NCBI GenBank assembly: GCA_938014215.1
Contig: CALLRW010000008.1
Coordinates: forward strand, 1 to 64,000
Source: an uncultured Alistipes sp.
GTDB taxonomy: Bacteria > Bacteroidota > Bacteroidia > Bacteroidales > Rikenellaceae
Direction: 5' to 3'
DNA: 64,000 bases
The notes under the pieces are model-generated. The model was not told the origin of the DNA, ran no database searches, and saw nothing but the letters and a program-made list of their open reading frames with translations. Both the position numbers and the translations under genes were made by a program. Numbering within the stretch: position 1 is the stretch's first letter; every line of letters begins with the position of its first letter. Of the stretch, positions 32,770 through 42,157 are shown one piece after another.

Positions 32770-34134
32770 CTACTCGAGATAGATCAATATGTTGCCGCTG
32801 ATCTGCTGCAGGGAGATTTCGCAGAGTTTCGTGTTGTATTGCGCCGTGAGGATGCGCTCCTCGGCATCGAGCAGACTCTTCTGTGCCTCGCGCATCTCGA
32901 TGCCCGGCAGATCGCCCAGGCGATAACGCTCCATGGCGATTTCGTAGTTCTCACGTGCCGCCACGAGGTTCTCCTCCTCGAGCAGGATCACCTCCAGGTT
33001 GTTGCGATAGGCCTGCCAGAAGTTCGACAGATTGGCCCGCAGTGACAGTTCGAGCTGTTGGCGGGTCAGCTCCGCATTCTCGATCTGGATCCGGGCATTG
33101 CGCTGTTCGCGGCGGCGGTTGCCGTCGAAGAGGGTGAACCCGACCGAGACGCCGGCATTCAGCCCGAGTGTTCCGCGCGAACGGTTCGTCCCCGTGCCGT
33201 AATAATTATAGGAGTATCCGTAGCCGGTCGAGAGGTTGACGTAGGGGTAGTTGCGGGCCTGGAGGATCTTCAGGTCGAGCCGCGCCACGGCCGTATCGTG
33301 GCCGGCCACGAGCAGCGAGGCATTTGCCGCGAGGGTGCGGTCGAGCAGTTCGTCCCAGTCGAGGCGGTCGTTGACGCGGATCACCGAGTCCAGAACGGCA
33401 ATCGGGCGGTTGAGGTCCTTGTGGGCCAGCAGTTCGTTGATGCGGATGCGCGAGGCGACGACCACCTCCTGCTGCGACATGTACTGCGAGCTGTCGGCAT
33501 TGAAGTCCACGCGGGCCTGCAGCAGGTCGAGCCGCGAGAAGTTGCCCACGCGGAAGCGCTCTTCGGAGATGCGCAGCCGCTCGCGCGAGAGCATCACGGC
33601 ATTGCGGAAGTTCTGCAGGCGGAGCGTCTGCTGCAGGTAGTTGTAGTATTCGGCCGTCATCGAGGCCATGAAATCCTCGATGGTGATGCGGGTCTGGAGC
33701 GCCCCCATCTGCTGCAGCTGCCGGAGCCGCTGGTAGTTGGTGCGGATGCGGAATCCGTCGAAGAGGGTCCAGTTCACGGCCACCCCGACGTTGGCCGCCT
33801 GGTCGTAGACGCCTGTTTCGGTCGTCGGATCGTCGTTGCGCGGCGTTGTCGTGCGGCGGTTGTCCCACGTGCCGCTGTAGCCCGCCTGCAGATCGATGGT
33901 GGGGAGCATGCCCGCGGCGGCGGGGGTGGCGTTGTTGTCGCTGATGCGCTCTTCGTTGCGGACGATGCGCACGTCGTAGTTGCGTTCGAGACCGATCTCC
34001 AGACAGCGCCGCAGCGTCAGCGGTTCGCTCTCGGCCAGATCCGGAATCGGATCGGCCTCGCCGCTTAGGGGGGCCTGAGCCAGTGCGGCGGCCCACAGCC
34101 CCGCGAGTCCGATGGTCAGAAGGATGCGTTTCAT
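32770..34134 (-). CDS. TolC family outer-membrane efflux protein
   Basis: The ATG at 34134 overlaps the RND stop by four bases and gives 454 residues with a signal peptide (cleavage near ALAQA). Two long helical and strand repeats typical of TolC follow: EIGLERNYDVRIVRNEERISDN in the first half, and the conserved GYGYSYNYYG/GLNAGVSVGFTLFDGNRRR in the second. It forms the outer-membrane channel of the tripartite pump. It is last in the adaptor-RND-TolC operon. Length is normal. Confidence 0.92.
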   Translation of the reverse strand: MKRILLTIGLAGLWAAALAQAPLSGEADPIPDLAESEPLTLRRCLEIGLERNYDVRIVRNEERISDNNATPAAAGMLPTIDLQAGYSGTWDNRRTTTPRNDDPTTETGVYDQAANVGVAVNWTLFDGFRIRTNYQRLRQLQQMGALQTRITIEDFMASMTAEYYNYLQQTLRLQNFRNAVMLSRERLRISEERFRVGNFSRLDLLQARVDFNADSSQYMSQQEVVVASRIRINELLAHKDLNRPIAVLDSVIRVNDRLDWDELLDRTLAANASLLVAGHDTAVARLDLKILQARNYPYVNLSTGYGYSYNYYGTGTNRSRGTLGLNAGVSVGFTLFDGNRRREQRNARIQIENAELTRQQLELSLRANLSNFWQAYRNNLEVILLEEENLVAARENYEIAMERYRLGDLPGIEMREAQKSLLDAEERILTAQYNTKLCEISLQQISGNILIYLE

Positions 34135-37100
34135 GCCTTTTGTTTTTTCGATTTGCGGGCCCGGTCGGTCGAGACGTAGCTGTAGATGGCCGGGACGATG
34201 TAGAGCGTCAGCAGCGTCGAGACCACCATGCCGCCCACGACGGCCACACCCATGGCCACCCGTCCTGCAGCCCCTTCGCCCGTGGCGACGGCCAGCGGCA
34301 GCATGCCCAGCACGGTCGAGGCGCTGGTCATCAGGATCGGGCGCAGACGCTGTTGGGCAGCCTCTTCGATGGCCTGCAGCTTGGCGATGCCGGCCTCCTG
34401 CTTCTGGTTGGCGAACTCGACGATCAGGATGCCGTTCTTGGCCACCAGACCGATCAGCATGATGATGCCGATCTGGCTGAAGATGTTCATCGTCTGGCCG
34501 GAGCTCCACATGAAGACCAGCGCGCCGGCGATGGCCAGCGGTACGGTGAGCATGATGACCAGCGGGTCCTTGAAGCTCTCGAACTGCGCGGCGAGGATCA
34601 GGTAGATCAGCGCGATGGCCAGGATGAAGGCGAACATCAGGCTCGACGAACTCTCGCGGAACTCCTTCGAATCGCCGGCCAGTGCCGTGCGAAAGTCGTC
34701 ACCGAGGGTTTCTGAGGCGATGCGGTCCATCTCGTCGAGCCCCTGCCCGATCGTCCGGCCCTTGGCCAGCCCCGCCGAGACGGTGGCCGACAGGAAGCGG
34801 TTGTAGTGGTAGAGCTTCGGCGGGGCGACGTTCTCGACCAGCGAGATGAGGTTGTCCATCTGGATCATCTCGCCCTTGTCGCTGCGCACGTAGATCGAGC
34901 GCAGGTCGGAGGGTTTGTTGCGCTGCTGGCGGTTGATCTCGGCCAGGATCTCGTACTGCTTGCCGTTCATGTAGAAGTAGCCGAGGCGCTGGCCGCTCAG
35001 TCCGTACTGGAGTGTCTGGGCGATGTTGCGCGTCGAGACGCCGAGCAGGTTGGCCTTGTCGCGGTTGACCTCGATGCGCACCTCGGGCTTGCTGAATTTC
35101 AGGTCGACGTCGGCCATCTGGAAGACGGGGCTTTCGTAGACCTTGCGCATGAATTCGGGCAGCACCTCCTGCAGCCGTTCGAGGCTCGTGGCCTGCAGCA
35201 CGTACTGCACGGGCATGTTGCCGCGTCGTCCGCCGAAGGTGCTCTGCTGCTGGACGAACGAGCGGGCCATGGTCTTCGAGCGCACGGCCGCCGAGAGCTC
35301 CTCGGCAATCTCCATCTGCGAGCGTTTGCGCGTGGCGATGTCCGAGAGCGAGACGCGGATGTTGCCCGAACCGCTCGATACGCGGGCCATGACCGATTCG
35401 GCCTCCGGGACGAGCGAATCGACCAGACGGTTGATATCCTCGGTGTAGTCGCGCAGGTATTCGTAAGTGGCGCCCTCCGATCCGCGCGTGTTGATCGTGA
35501 TCTGCGAACGGTCCTCGAGCGGGGCCATCTCGGCGGGGATGGCGCTCCACAGCCAGCCGATCAGTGCCAGGGTTGCCGCCACGAAGGGCAGGGCGATCCA
35601 GCGGCGGCGCAGCAGCGAGGCCAGCGTCGAGCCGTAGAAGCGGTTGAGCCAGACGAAGAAGGGTTCGGTCTTGTTGTAGAACCAGCTTTTGCGCTCCTGA
35701 CGCACGAGCAGCTTGGTGGCCAGCATCGGGGTGATGGTCAGCGCAGCGAAGGTCGAGATGACGACGGCGCCGGAGATCACCATGCTGAATTCGCGGAACA
35801 GCCGGCCGGTGGTCCCCTCCATGAAGACGATCGGGAAGAAGACGGCGATGAGCGTCACCGAGGTCGAGATCACGGCGAAGAAGATCTCCTTGGCCCCTTC
35901 GATACCGGCCTCGAGGGGTGTCATGCCGCGTTCGATGCGGATGTAGATGTTCTCGGTCATGACGATGGCGTCGTCGACGACCAGTCCGACCGACAGCACG
36001 ACGGCCAGCATCGAGAGGACGTTGATCGAGAAACCGGCCACGTACATGATGAAGAACGTACCGATCAGGGAGACCGGGATGACGATGCACGGGATGAGCG
36101 TCACGCGCCAGTTGCGCAGGAAGAGGAAGATGATGATGATCACCAGCACGAAGGCCTCGTAGACGGTCTGCTTCACCTCGTCGATCGAGGCGCGGATGAA
36201 GCGCGTGTTGTCGAATCCGTAGGAGGTGATCACGTCGTCGGGCAGGTCCTTGCGCATGGTCTGCATGCGTTCGTAGACGGCGTCGGCTATTTCGATGTGG
36301 TTGGCGCCGGGCTGCGGGACGACGACGACGCCCACCATCGGAATGCCGTTCATCTTCATGTAGCTGCGCGTATCCTGCGGGCCGAGTTCGGCGCGTCCGA
36401 CGTCGCTCAGGCGGATGATGCGGTCGGCCTCTTCGCGGATGACCAGGTCGTTGAACTCCTGCGTGGTGTGCATCAGTCCGAGCGTGCGGATCGTCAGCTC
36501 GGTGGTGTTTCCCTCGATGCTGCCCGAGGGGAGTTCGACGTTCTCGCGGTCGAGGGCATCCTTGATGTCCGAGGGGGTGATGCCGTAGCCGGCCATCTTC
36601 GCCGGATCGAGCCACAGCCGCATCGAGTAGCGCTTTTCGCCCCAGATCTGCACGCCGCTCACGTCGCTGATCGTCTGCAGCTGCTCCTTGACCGTCAGGT
36701 CGGCGATCTCGCTCAGCTCCAGCAGCGAACGCTTGTCGCTCTGGATGGTGACCATGAGGATCGGCGTGGCGTCGGCATCGGCCTTCGTCACCGTCGGGGG
36801 GTCGCAGTCGCGGGGCAGGTAACGCTGGGCGCGCGAGACCTTGTCGCGCACGTCGTTGGCGGCGGTTTCAAGGTCGACCGAGAGTTCGAACTCCACGGTG
36901 ATGCGGCTCTGCCCCTGCTGGCTGACGCTCGAGAGCGAGCGGATGCCGGGGATGCCGTTGATGTTCTGTTCGAGGGGTTCGGTGATCTGGTTTTCGATTA
37001 CGTCGGCATTGGCGCCCGGGTAGGAGCACTGCACCGAGATGATCGGGTTGTCGACGCTCGGGTATTCGCGCACGCCGAGGGCCTTGTAGCCGATGAAGCC

Positions 37101-37172
37101 GAACAGGAGGATGATGATCGTCATCACGGACGACATCACCGGCCGGCGGATGCTGAGTTCGGAGATGTTCAT
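34131..37172 (-). CDS. RND multidrug efflux transporter (AcrB-like)
   Basis: The 1013-residue protein is a full RND pump with 12 membrane helices in two halves and two large periplasmic loops. The start MNISELSIRRPVMSSVMTI is typical of the HAE-1 branch. The fourth helix holds the proton-relay motif GLVVDDAIVM with the two aspartates; the second half has GLVAKNGILIVEFAN. It pumps hydrophobic or amphipathic compounds using proton flow. It lies 12 bases after the adaptor gene and is coupled to TolC. The substrate is unknown. Confidence 0.95.
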   Translation of the reverse strand: MNISELSIRRPVMSSVMTIIILLFGFIGYKALGVREYPSVDNPIISVQCSYPGANADVIENQITEPLEQNINGIPGIRSLSSVSQQGQSRITVEFELSVDLETAANDVRDKVSRAQRYLPRDCDPPTVTKADADATPILMVTIQSDKRSLLELSEIADLTVKEQLQTISDVSGVQIWGEKRYSMRLWLDPAKMAGYGITPSDIKDALDRENVELPSGSIEGNTTELTIRTLGLMHTTQEFNDLVIREEADRIIRLSDVGRAELGPQDTRSYMKMNGIPMVGVVVVPQPGANHIEIADAVYERMQTMRKDLPDDVITSYGFDNTRFIRASIDEVKQTVYEAFVLVIIIIFLFLRNWRVTLIPCIVIPVSLIGTFFIMYVAGFSINVLSMLAVVLSVGLVVDDAIVMTENIYIRIERGMTPLEAGIEGAKEIFFAVISTSVTLIAVFFPIVFMEGTTGRLFREFSMVISGAVVISTFAALTITPMLATKLLVRQERKSWFYNKTEPFFVWLNRFYGSTLASLLRRRWIALPFVAATLALIGWLWSAIPAEMAPLEDRSQITINTRGSEGATYEYLRDYTEDINRLVDSLVPEAESVMARVSSGSGNIRVSLSDIATRKRSQMEIAEELSAAVRSKTMARSFVQQQSTFGGRRGNMPVQYVLQATSLERLQEVLPEFMRKVYESPVFQMADVDLKFSKPEVRIEVNRDKANLLGVSTRNIAQTLQYGLSGQRLGYFYMNGKQYEILAEINRQQRNKPSDLRSIYVRSDKGEMIQMDNLISLVENVAPPKLYHYNRFLSATVSAGLAKGRTIGQGLDEMDRIASETLGDDFRTALAGDSKEFRESSSSLMFAFILAIALIYLILAAQFESFKDPLVIMLTVPLAIAGALVFMWSSGQTMNIFSQIGIIMLIGLVAKNGILIVEFANQKQEAGIAKLQAIEEAAQQRLRPILMTSASTVLGMLPLAVATGEGAAGRVAMGVAVVGGMVVSTLLTLYIVPAIYSYVSTDRARKSKKQKA

Positions 37173-37184
37173 GCGGCGCGGGGT

Positions 37185-38264
37185 TTAGTCGATGCGGTCG
37201 AGCTGGACGGGAAGGCCCTCGCGCAGCTGGAGCGTACCGGAGGTGATGAGCGTGTCGCCGGCCTGGAGGCCGTTGATGATCTGGATCTGGGATTCGGTGC
37301 GCAGGCCGGTGGTCACCTCGACGGCATGGGCCTTGCCGCCGCGGTAGAGGAAGACCTTGTCGACGCCCATTTCGGGGACGATGGCCTCGGTCGGCACGGC
37401 GATGGCGTCCGGAATCTCGTGCATGCGGATCTCCACCGTGGCGAAGCGTCCCGGGAGCAGCCGTCCGCGGGCATTCGGATAGCGGGCCCGGACGGCCAGC
37501 GTGCGGGTCGTCACGTCGACCTGCGATTCGGTGGCGTAGACCGTCGCCTCGAAACGCTCCTGGCGCCCCTCGATCGTGAACGAGAGGTTCGTTCCGGGGT
37601 GGATCTGGCTGGCGTAGCGCTCCGGCACGCAGAAGTCGATCTTCAGCGGGGAGATCTTCGTCAGTTTGGCCACGACGACCGACGGCGAGGCGTAGGCGCC
37701 TTCGCTGACGTTGCGCAGACCGATGATACCGTCGAACGGGGCGCGGAGCTCCGTGAGGGCGATGTTCGACTTGACGATGTCGATATCGGCGTTGAGCATG
37801 GCCAGTTCGGTGCGGGCCTGTTCGAAGGCCTCCTGGCTGACGGCGTCGCGTTCGAGCAGGGCGCTCTGGCGGTAGACGCGGTCTTCGGCCAGTTTGAGCT
37901 GGGCCTCGTAGCGCGACAACTGGGCCCGCAGCGGCAGGTCGTTGACCTTGGCCAGCAGTTCGCCCTTGCGGACGGAGGAGCCCTCCTGGAAGTTGATGGC
38001 GACGATCTTGCCCGAGGTTTCGAACGAGAGGTCGACCTCCTCGTCGGGGAGGAGGTTGCCCACGGTGGTGATGCCGTCGGTCAGGGGTTGCGGGCGGATG
38101 ATCCGTCCGTTGACGTTGAGTGTCGAGCGCGACCGGGGCGAGTTTGCGACTGGGGCCTCCTCGACGGCGGCCGTCCGGTTGGTGAAGTAGTTATAGAGTC
38201 CGAGTGCCGCACAGAAAACCGCCAGCACGATGGCCGTAATGAGCCATTTTTTCTTTTTGTTCAT
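37185..38264 (-). CDS. RND efflux periplasmic adaptor subunit
   Basis: The ATG at 38264 gives 359 residues; the longer upstream frame crosses the promoter. A short basic start and one membrane segment (MNKKKKWLITAIVLAVF) anchor it. It then shows the membrane-fusion order: lipoyl half (EEVDLSFETSGKIVAINFQEG), a short helical hairpin (about 125-165), lipoyl half two (ALTELRAPFDGIIGLRNVSEG), a beta barrel and a membrane-proximal domain. It links the RND pump and TolC. It is the first gene of the operon, preceded by TATCTTTG. Confidence 0.93.
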   Translation of the reverse strand: MNKKKKWLITAIVLAVFCAALGLYNYFTNRTAAVEEAPVANSPRSRSTLNVNGRIIRPQPLTDGITTVGNLLPDEEVDLSFETSGKIVAINFQEGSSVRKGELLAKVNDLPLRAQLSRYEAQLKLAEDRVYRQSALLERDAVSQEAFEQARTELAMLNADIDIVKSNIALTELRAPFDGIIGLRNVSEGAYASPSVVVAKLTKISPLKIDFCVPERYASQIHPGTNLSFTIEGRQERFEATVYATESQVDVTTRTLAVRARYPNARGRLLPGRFATVEIRMHEIPDAIAVPTEAIVPEMGVDKVFLYRGGKAHAVEVTTGLRTESQIQIINGLQAGDTLITSGTLQLREGLPVQLDRID

Positions 38265-38299
38265 TGCCGGGAGAGAGCTTTGGTGTTGGTGATTGTCTA

Positions 38300-38307
38300 C
38301 AAAGATA
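38300..38307 (-). promoter_or_regulatory. -7 box (TATCTTTG) for efflux operon
   Basis: TATCTTTG on the minus strand, 35 bases before the adaptor ATG. The -33 region has only a weak match. Confidence 0.45.
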
Positions 38308-38412
38308 CGATAAAATGGCGGTTTACACGGAAAAACCGGATAAAGTTTTCTGTTTTTTTGCGTTTCGTGGACCTTCCGACGCGAAGCATGCGGGAATCCG
38401 CCACTTTTTTCG

Positions 38413-38420
38413 TACCTTTG
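38413..38420 (+). promoter_or_regulatory. -7 box (TACCTTTG) for beta-galactosidase
   Basis: TACCTTTG lies 90 bases before the ATG at 38511; the -33 box is not clear. Confidence 0.4.
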
Positions 38421-38510
38421 TTCGGATGGTCCGCAACGGGCGGAAGCTCCCGGGCGCGGATCCTTCTCCAAATCCAGAAATCTACTGATAATCTGAAAAA
38501 CCAACTGCTG

Positions 38511-41500
38511 ATGAAACTGCAAACCCTTACGGCCGGCCTGTTGCTGCTCGGAGGTGTCGCCCAGGCTCAGGGCGATGCCTGGCACGATGCCGGAGTCAAC
38601 GCGATCAACCGCCTGCCGATGCACACAAGCTTTTTTGCCTATGAAAACCGCGATGCCGCCCTTCGGGGCGACATGCACGCTTCGGAGCGTTACCTCTCGC
38701 TCAACGGCGAGTGGCGCTTTGCGTGGGTCCGGGATGCCGACCAGCGCCCGACGGACTTCTACCGCACGGATTACGACGACGGCCACTGGGCGACGATGCC
38801 CGTACCGGGGATGTGGGAGGTCAACGGCTACGGCGACCCGCTCTACGTCAATATCGGATACGCCTGGCGCGAACAGTTCCCGAACAATCCGCCCGAGGTG
38901 CCCGTCGAGAACAACCACGTGGGGAGCTACCGCCGGGTGATCGAGATCCCCGAATCGTGGCAGGGACGGCAGATCATCGCCCATTTCGGATCGGTCACCT
39001 CGAATCTGACGCTCTACGTCAACGGCCGCTTCGTGGGCTACAGCGAGGACAGCAAGCTCGAGGCCGAATTCGACATCACGCGCTATGTCCACCCGGGCCG
39101 CAACCTCGTGGCCTTCCAGGTCTTCCGCTGGTGCGACGGTTCGTACCTCGAGGATCAGGACTTCTGGCGGCTGAGCGGTGTGGGTCGTGACTGCTACCTC
39201 TATTCGCGCGAGAAGCGCCACGTGGAGGATATCCGCTGCACGGCCTCGCTGAACGACGACTACACGCGCGGCCGGCTTCAGACCGAACTCTTCTTCCCGG
39301 CGGCGGCCCGTGGCTGCGAGGCCGAACTGACGCTGACGGCTCCCGACGGCCGGAGTGTCGCTTCACGGAGCCTGCGCATCGGCTCCACACACGAGTCGCT
39401 CACCCTCGAGGTGGAGTCGCCGCTGTTGTGGTCGGCCGAGACCCCCGCACTCTACCGGCTGGAGCTGTCGCTCCGCGAGTCGGGACGCGAGATCGAGGCT
39501 GTGGCGCTGAAGGTCGGTTTCCGCAACGTCGAGATCCGCGGCGGGCAGCTGCTGGTCAACGGCCGGCCGATCCTCATCAAGGGGGTCAACCGCCACGAGA
39601 TGGATCCCGACGGCGGCTATTACGTCACCGAGGAGCGCATGCTGCAGGACATCCGTCTGATGAAGCAGGCCAATGTCAACGCCGTGCGGACGTGCCACTA
39701 TCCCGATGCGGCGCGCTGGTATGAACTCTGCGACGAGTATGGTCTTTATGTCGTGGCCGAGGCTAACCTCGAGTCGCACGGCATGGGCTACGGCGAACAG
39801 ACTCTGGCGCGCAATCCGCTCTTCCTGAAGGCGCATCTCGAACGCAACCGGCGCCACGTCGAGCGCAACTTCAACCATCCGTCGATCATCGTCTGGTCGA
39901 TGGGCAACGAGGCCGGCGACGGCGAGAACTTCACGGCCTGCTACCGCTGGATCAAGTCGTTCGATCCGTCGCGCCCGGTGCAGTACGAGCGGGCTGAGGG
40001 TGGCGACAATACCGACATCATGTGCCCGATGTACTGGGATTACGCCCAGTGTGAGAAATACGCCTCGTCGAACCCTTCCAAACCGCTGATCCAGTGTGAA
40101 TATGCCCACGCCATGGGTAACTCCGAGGGCGGTTTCCGCGAGTACTGGGACCTGATCCGCAAGTACCCCTCCTACCAGGGCGGTTTCATCTGGGACTTCG
40201 TCGACCAGTCGCTGCGCGAGAAGCGCAACGGCCGCTGGATCTACGTCTACGGCGGCGACTTCAACCCCTACGATGCCAGCGACAACAACTTCTGCGACAA
40301 CGGACTTGTCTCGCCCGACCGGCATCCGAACCCCCACTATGACGAGGTGGCCTTCCAGCACCAGTCGATCTGGACTCTTCCGGTCGATCTGACGGCGGGC
40401 CGGATCCGGATCCGCAACGAATACTTCTTTCGCGACCTGTCGAACTTCACGATGACGTGGCGGCTCCTCGAGGAGGGCCGTTGCGTGCAGTCGGGTGTGG
40501 TCGAGAGCCTGGAGGTGGCCCCGCAGCAGGAGCGCGAATACACCCTGCCGCTCTCCCTCGACGGACTCCGGGGCGAGGTGCTCCTTAACATCGAATACCG
40601 TCTCAAACAGTCCGAACCGGCTCTCGAGGCCGGAACGTGTCTGGCCCGCGCCCAGCTGCCGGTTGCCGACTACCGTTTCGAACCGCTGACGATCGAGAAC
40701 CGCCGCGTGGATCGCTATACGGAGTCCGCAGTGATCCTTTCGGATGCCGACCGCAACTACCTGCGGATCGCTTCGGACCGCTTCTCGATCGACATCCGGC
40801 GCCGCGACGGACTCATCACGCGTTACGAGGTCGACGGCGTGCCGTATCTGGCCGAGGGTGCCGTCCTGCGTCCGAACTTCTGGCGCGCCCCGACCGACAA
40901 CGACTTCGGTGCCGGTCTGCAGCGCCGCTATGCCGCCATCCGCCATCCGCAGCTGTGCCTGACGGGGCTGGAGTATGCCCTGGAGGAGGGCATCGCCCGC
41001 GTGCATGCCCTCTATGACTTTGCGGAGTATGCCGCCGTGCTCCATGTCGATTATGCGGTCAACAACGTCGGCGAGGTGCTGGTCGAGCAGCGGGTCGAGG
41101 TGAAGGGTGCGGCCGATGACGAGTCGCTGCCGCGTCTCTTCCGCTTCGGCATGCTGATGGTCATGCCCGGCGATTTCGACCGCATCGACTACTACGGCCG
41201 CGGTCCCGGCGAAAACTATGCCGACCGCAAGTCGGCCGCCTTTATCGGTCTCTACAGCCAGACGGTCGACGAACAGCCCTATCCCTACATCCGTCCGCAG
41301 GAGACCGGCACGAAGAGCGACCTGCGCTGGTGGCAGCAGAGTCTGCCGGGCGGTTGCGGCCTGCGGATCACCTCGGACGCCCCCTTCTCGGCCTCGGCAC
41401 TCCACTATTCGCCCGAGTCGCTGAGCTGCGGGCTGGAGAAGGAGCAGCTCCACTTCCCGGAGATCGAACCCGACCGCGAGCGGATTTGGCTCTGCATCGA

Positions 41501-41624
41501 CGGCCGGCAGATGGGACTCGGATGTATCGACTCGTGGTACTCGCTGCCGCGTGAGGAGTATCGGATTCCCTATGCCGATCTGACGTTCCGCTTCAAACTC
41601 TCGCCGGCCCGTCTGCTGCGTTGA
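38511..41624 (+). CDS. Glycoside hydrolase family 2 beta-galactosidase, secreted
   Basis: The true start is the ATG at 38511, followed by a signal peptide (cleavage near AQAQG); the open frame continues far upstream only because this strand lacks stops there. The 1037 residues match the LacZ-type layout: sugar-binding domain (about 50-225), immunoglobulin-like domain, TIM barrel (about 330-620), and C-terminal small-chain domain. The catalytic residues are visible: acid/base Glu467 (MGNEAGDG) and nucleophile Glu530 (IQCEYAHAMGNS). It releases beta-linked galactose outside the cytoplasm. No SusCD partner lies nearby. Confidence 0.94.
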   Translation: MKLQTLTAGLLLLGGVAQAQGDAWHDAGVNAINRLPMHTSFFAYENRDAALRGDMHASERYLSLNGEWRFAWVRDADQRPTDFYRTDYDDGHWATMPVPGMWEVNGYGDPLYVNIGYAWREQFPNNPPEVPVENNHVGSYRRVIEIPESWQGRQIIAHFGSVTSNLTLYVNGRFVGYSEDSKLEAEFDITRYVHPGRNLVAFQVFRWCDGSYLEDQDFWRLSGVGRDCYLYSREKRHVEDIRCTASLNDDYTRGRLQTELFFPAAARGCEAELTLTAPDGRSVASRSLRIGSTHESLTLEVESPLLWSAETPALYRLELSLRESGREIEAVALKVGFRNVEIRGGQLLVNGRPILIKGVNRHEMDPDGGYYVTEERMLQDIRLMKQANVNAVRTCHYPDAARWYELCDEYGLYVVAEANLESHGMGYGEQTLARNPLFLKAHLERNRRHVERNFNHPSIIVWSMGNEAGDGENFTACYRWIKSFDPSRPVQYERAEGGDNTDIMCPMYWDYAQCEKYASSNPSKPLIQCEYAHAMGNSEGGFREYWDLIRKYPSYQGGFIWDFVDQSLREKRNGRWIYVYGGDFNPYDASDNNFCDNGLVSPDRHPNPHYDEVAFQHQSIWTLPVDLTAGRIRIRNEYFFRDLSNFTMTWRLLEEGRCVQSGVVESLEVAPQQEREYTLPLSLDGLRGEVLLNIEYRLKQSEPALEAGTCLARAQLPVADYRFEPLTIENRRVDRYTESAVILSDADRNYLRIASDRFSIDIRRRDGLITRYEVDGVPYLAEGAVLRPNFWRAPTDNDFGAGLQRRYAAIRHPQLCLTGLEYALEEGIARVHALYDFAEYAAVLHVDYAVNNVGEVLVEQRVEVKGAADDESLPRLFRFGMLMVMPGDFDRIDYYGRGPGENYADRKSAAFIGLYSQTVDEQPYPYIRPQETGTKSDLRWWQQSLPGGCGLRITSDAPFSASALHYSPESLSCGLEKEQLHFPEIEPDRERIWLCIDGRQMGLGCIDSWYSLPREEYRIPYADLTFRFKLSPARLLR

Positions 41625-41740
41625 CGGCGGACGATCCGGCCGATTGACAGGTTGCGGCCCGCACGGTCCCGGTTTGGATCGTCGGGCCGCAACCCTTTTC
41701 CGGCCCGTTATTTGCAGAGGGGCTGGTAGTAACCACAAAA

Positions 41741-41908
41741 ATGCATGCCATGAAAGAGAAGGAAAAATGTACGCCCTGCGAGGCCAATTTCGAACGCAAC
41801 ATTCACCATCTGGTCAAGGAGGGGGAGGCCCCGACTCCGAAGGAGCGTCACGAAAAGCGTGAGGAGGTCAAGGCTGCCTTCACTGCGGAATCCCGGCCCG
41901 AAAAGTAA
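41741..41908 (+). CDS. Small protein of 55 residues, unknown
   Basis: Not recognised. The ATG at 41741 (or 41750) opens a 55-residue frame rich in Lys and Glu with a CTPC motif near the start (MHAMKEKEKCTPCEANFE). The rest looks helical and polar (HLVKEGEAPTPKERHEKREEVKAAF). It lies after the beta-galactosidase gene, separated by 116 bases, and before a very strong terminator. The clean codon pattern, start after an A-rich leader, and terminator support a real gene. The CxxC could bind a metal (inference). Confidence 0.6.
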   Translation: MHAMKEKEKCTPCEANFERNIHHLVKEGEAPTPKERHEKREEVKAAFTAESRPEK

Positions 41909-41953
41909 CGGTCTGGGTGAGCCTGGAAGACCGGGCGTTTCCGACTGCCGTAT

Positions 41954-42003
41954 GAAAACAGCGAGCCCGACAGCACACATGCTGTCGGGCTCGCTGTTTT
42001 TCA
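41954..42003. terminator. Very strong terminator (19-bp stem)
   Basis: AACAGCGAGCCCGACAGCA (41957-41975) pairs fully with 41980-41998 across a four-base loop, with an A-run before and a T-run after, so it can act in both directions. Confidence 0.9.
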
Positions 42004-42157
42004 TTGGAATCGGGACGGAATCAAAGGATAGGATCAGGCCGGATCGGGATCGGGTCGAAATCGAGGGTCGGATAGCGGCCAACTCAGCTTGGCCTGGTTC
42101 TGCCTATCTCAACCCGGGTCGGAAGCCCTGTTCCCCGTCTTTTGCCCCCCCCTCTTC

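Noticed and set aside
34806..38510. Long open frame upstream of the beta-galactosidase, continuous with it
   Set aside because: It is antisense to the efflux genes and open only because of codon bias; the signal peptide and family start place the gene at 38511.
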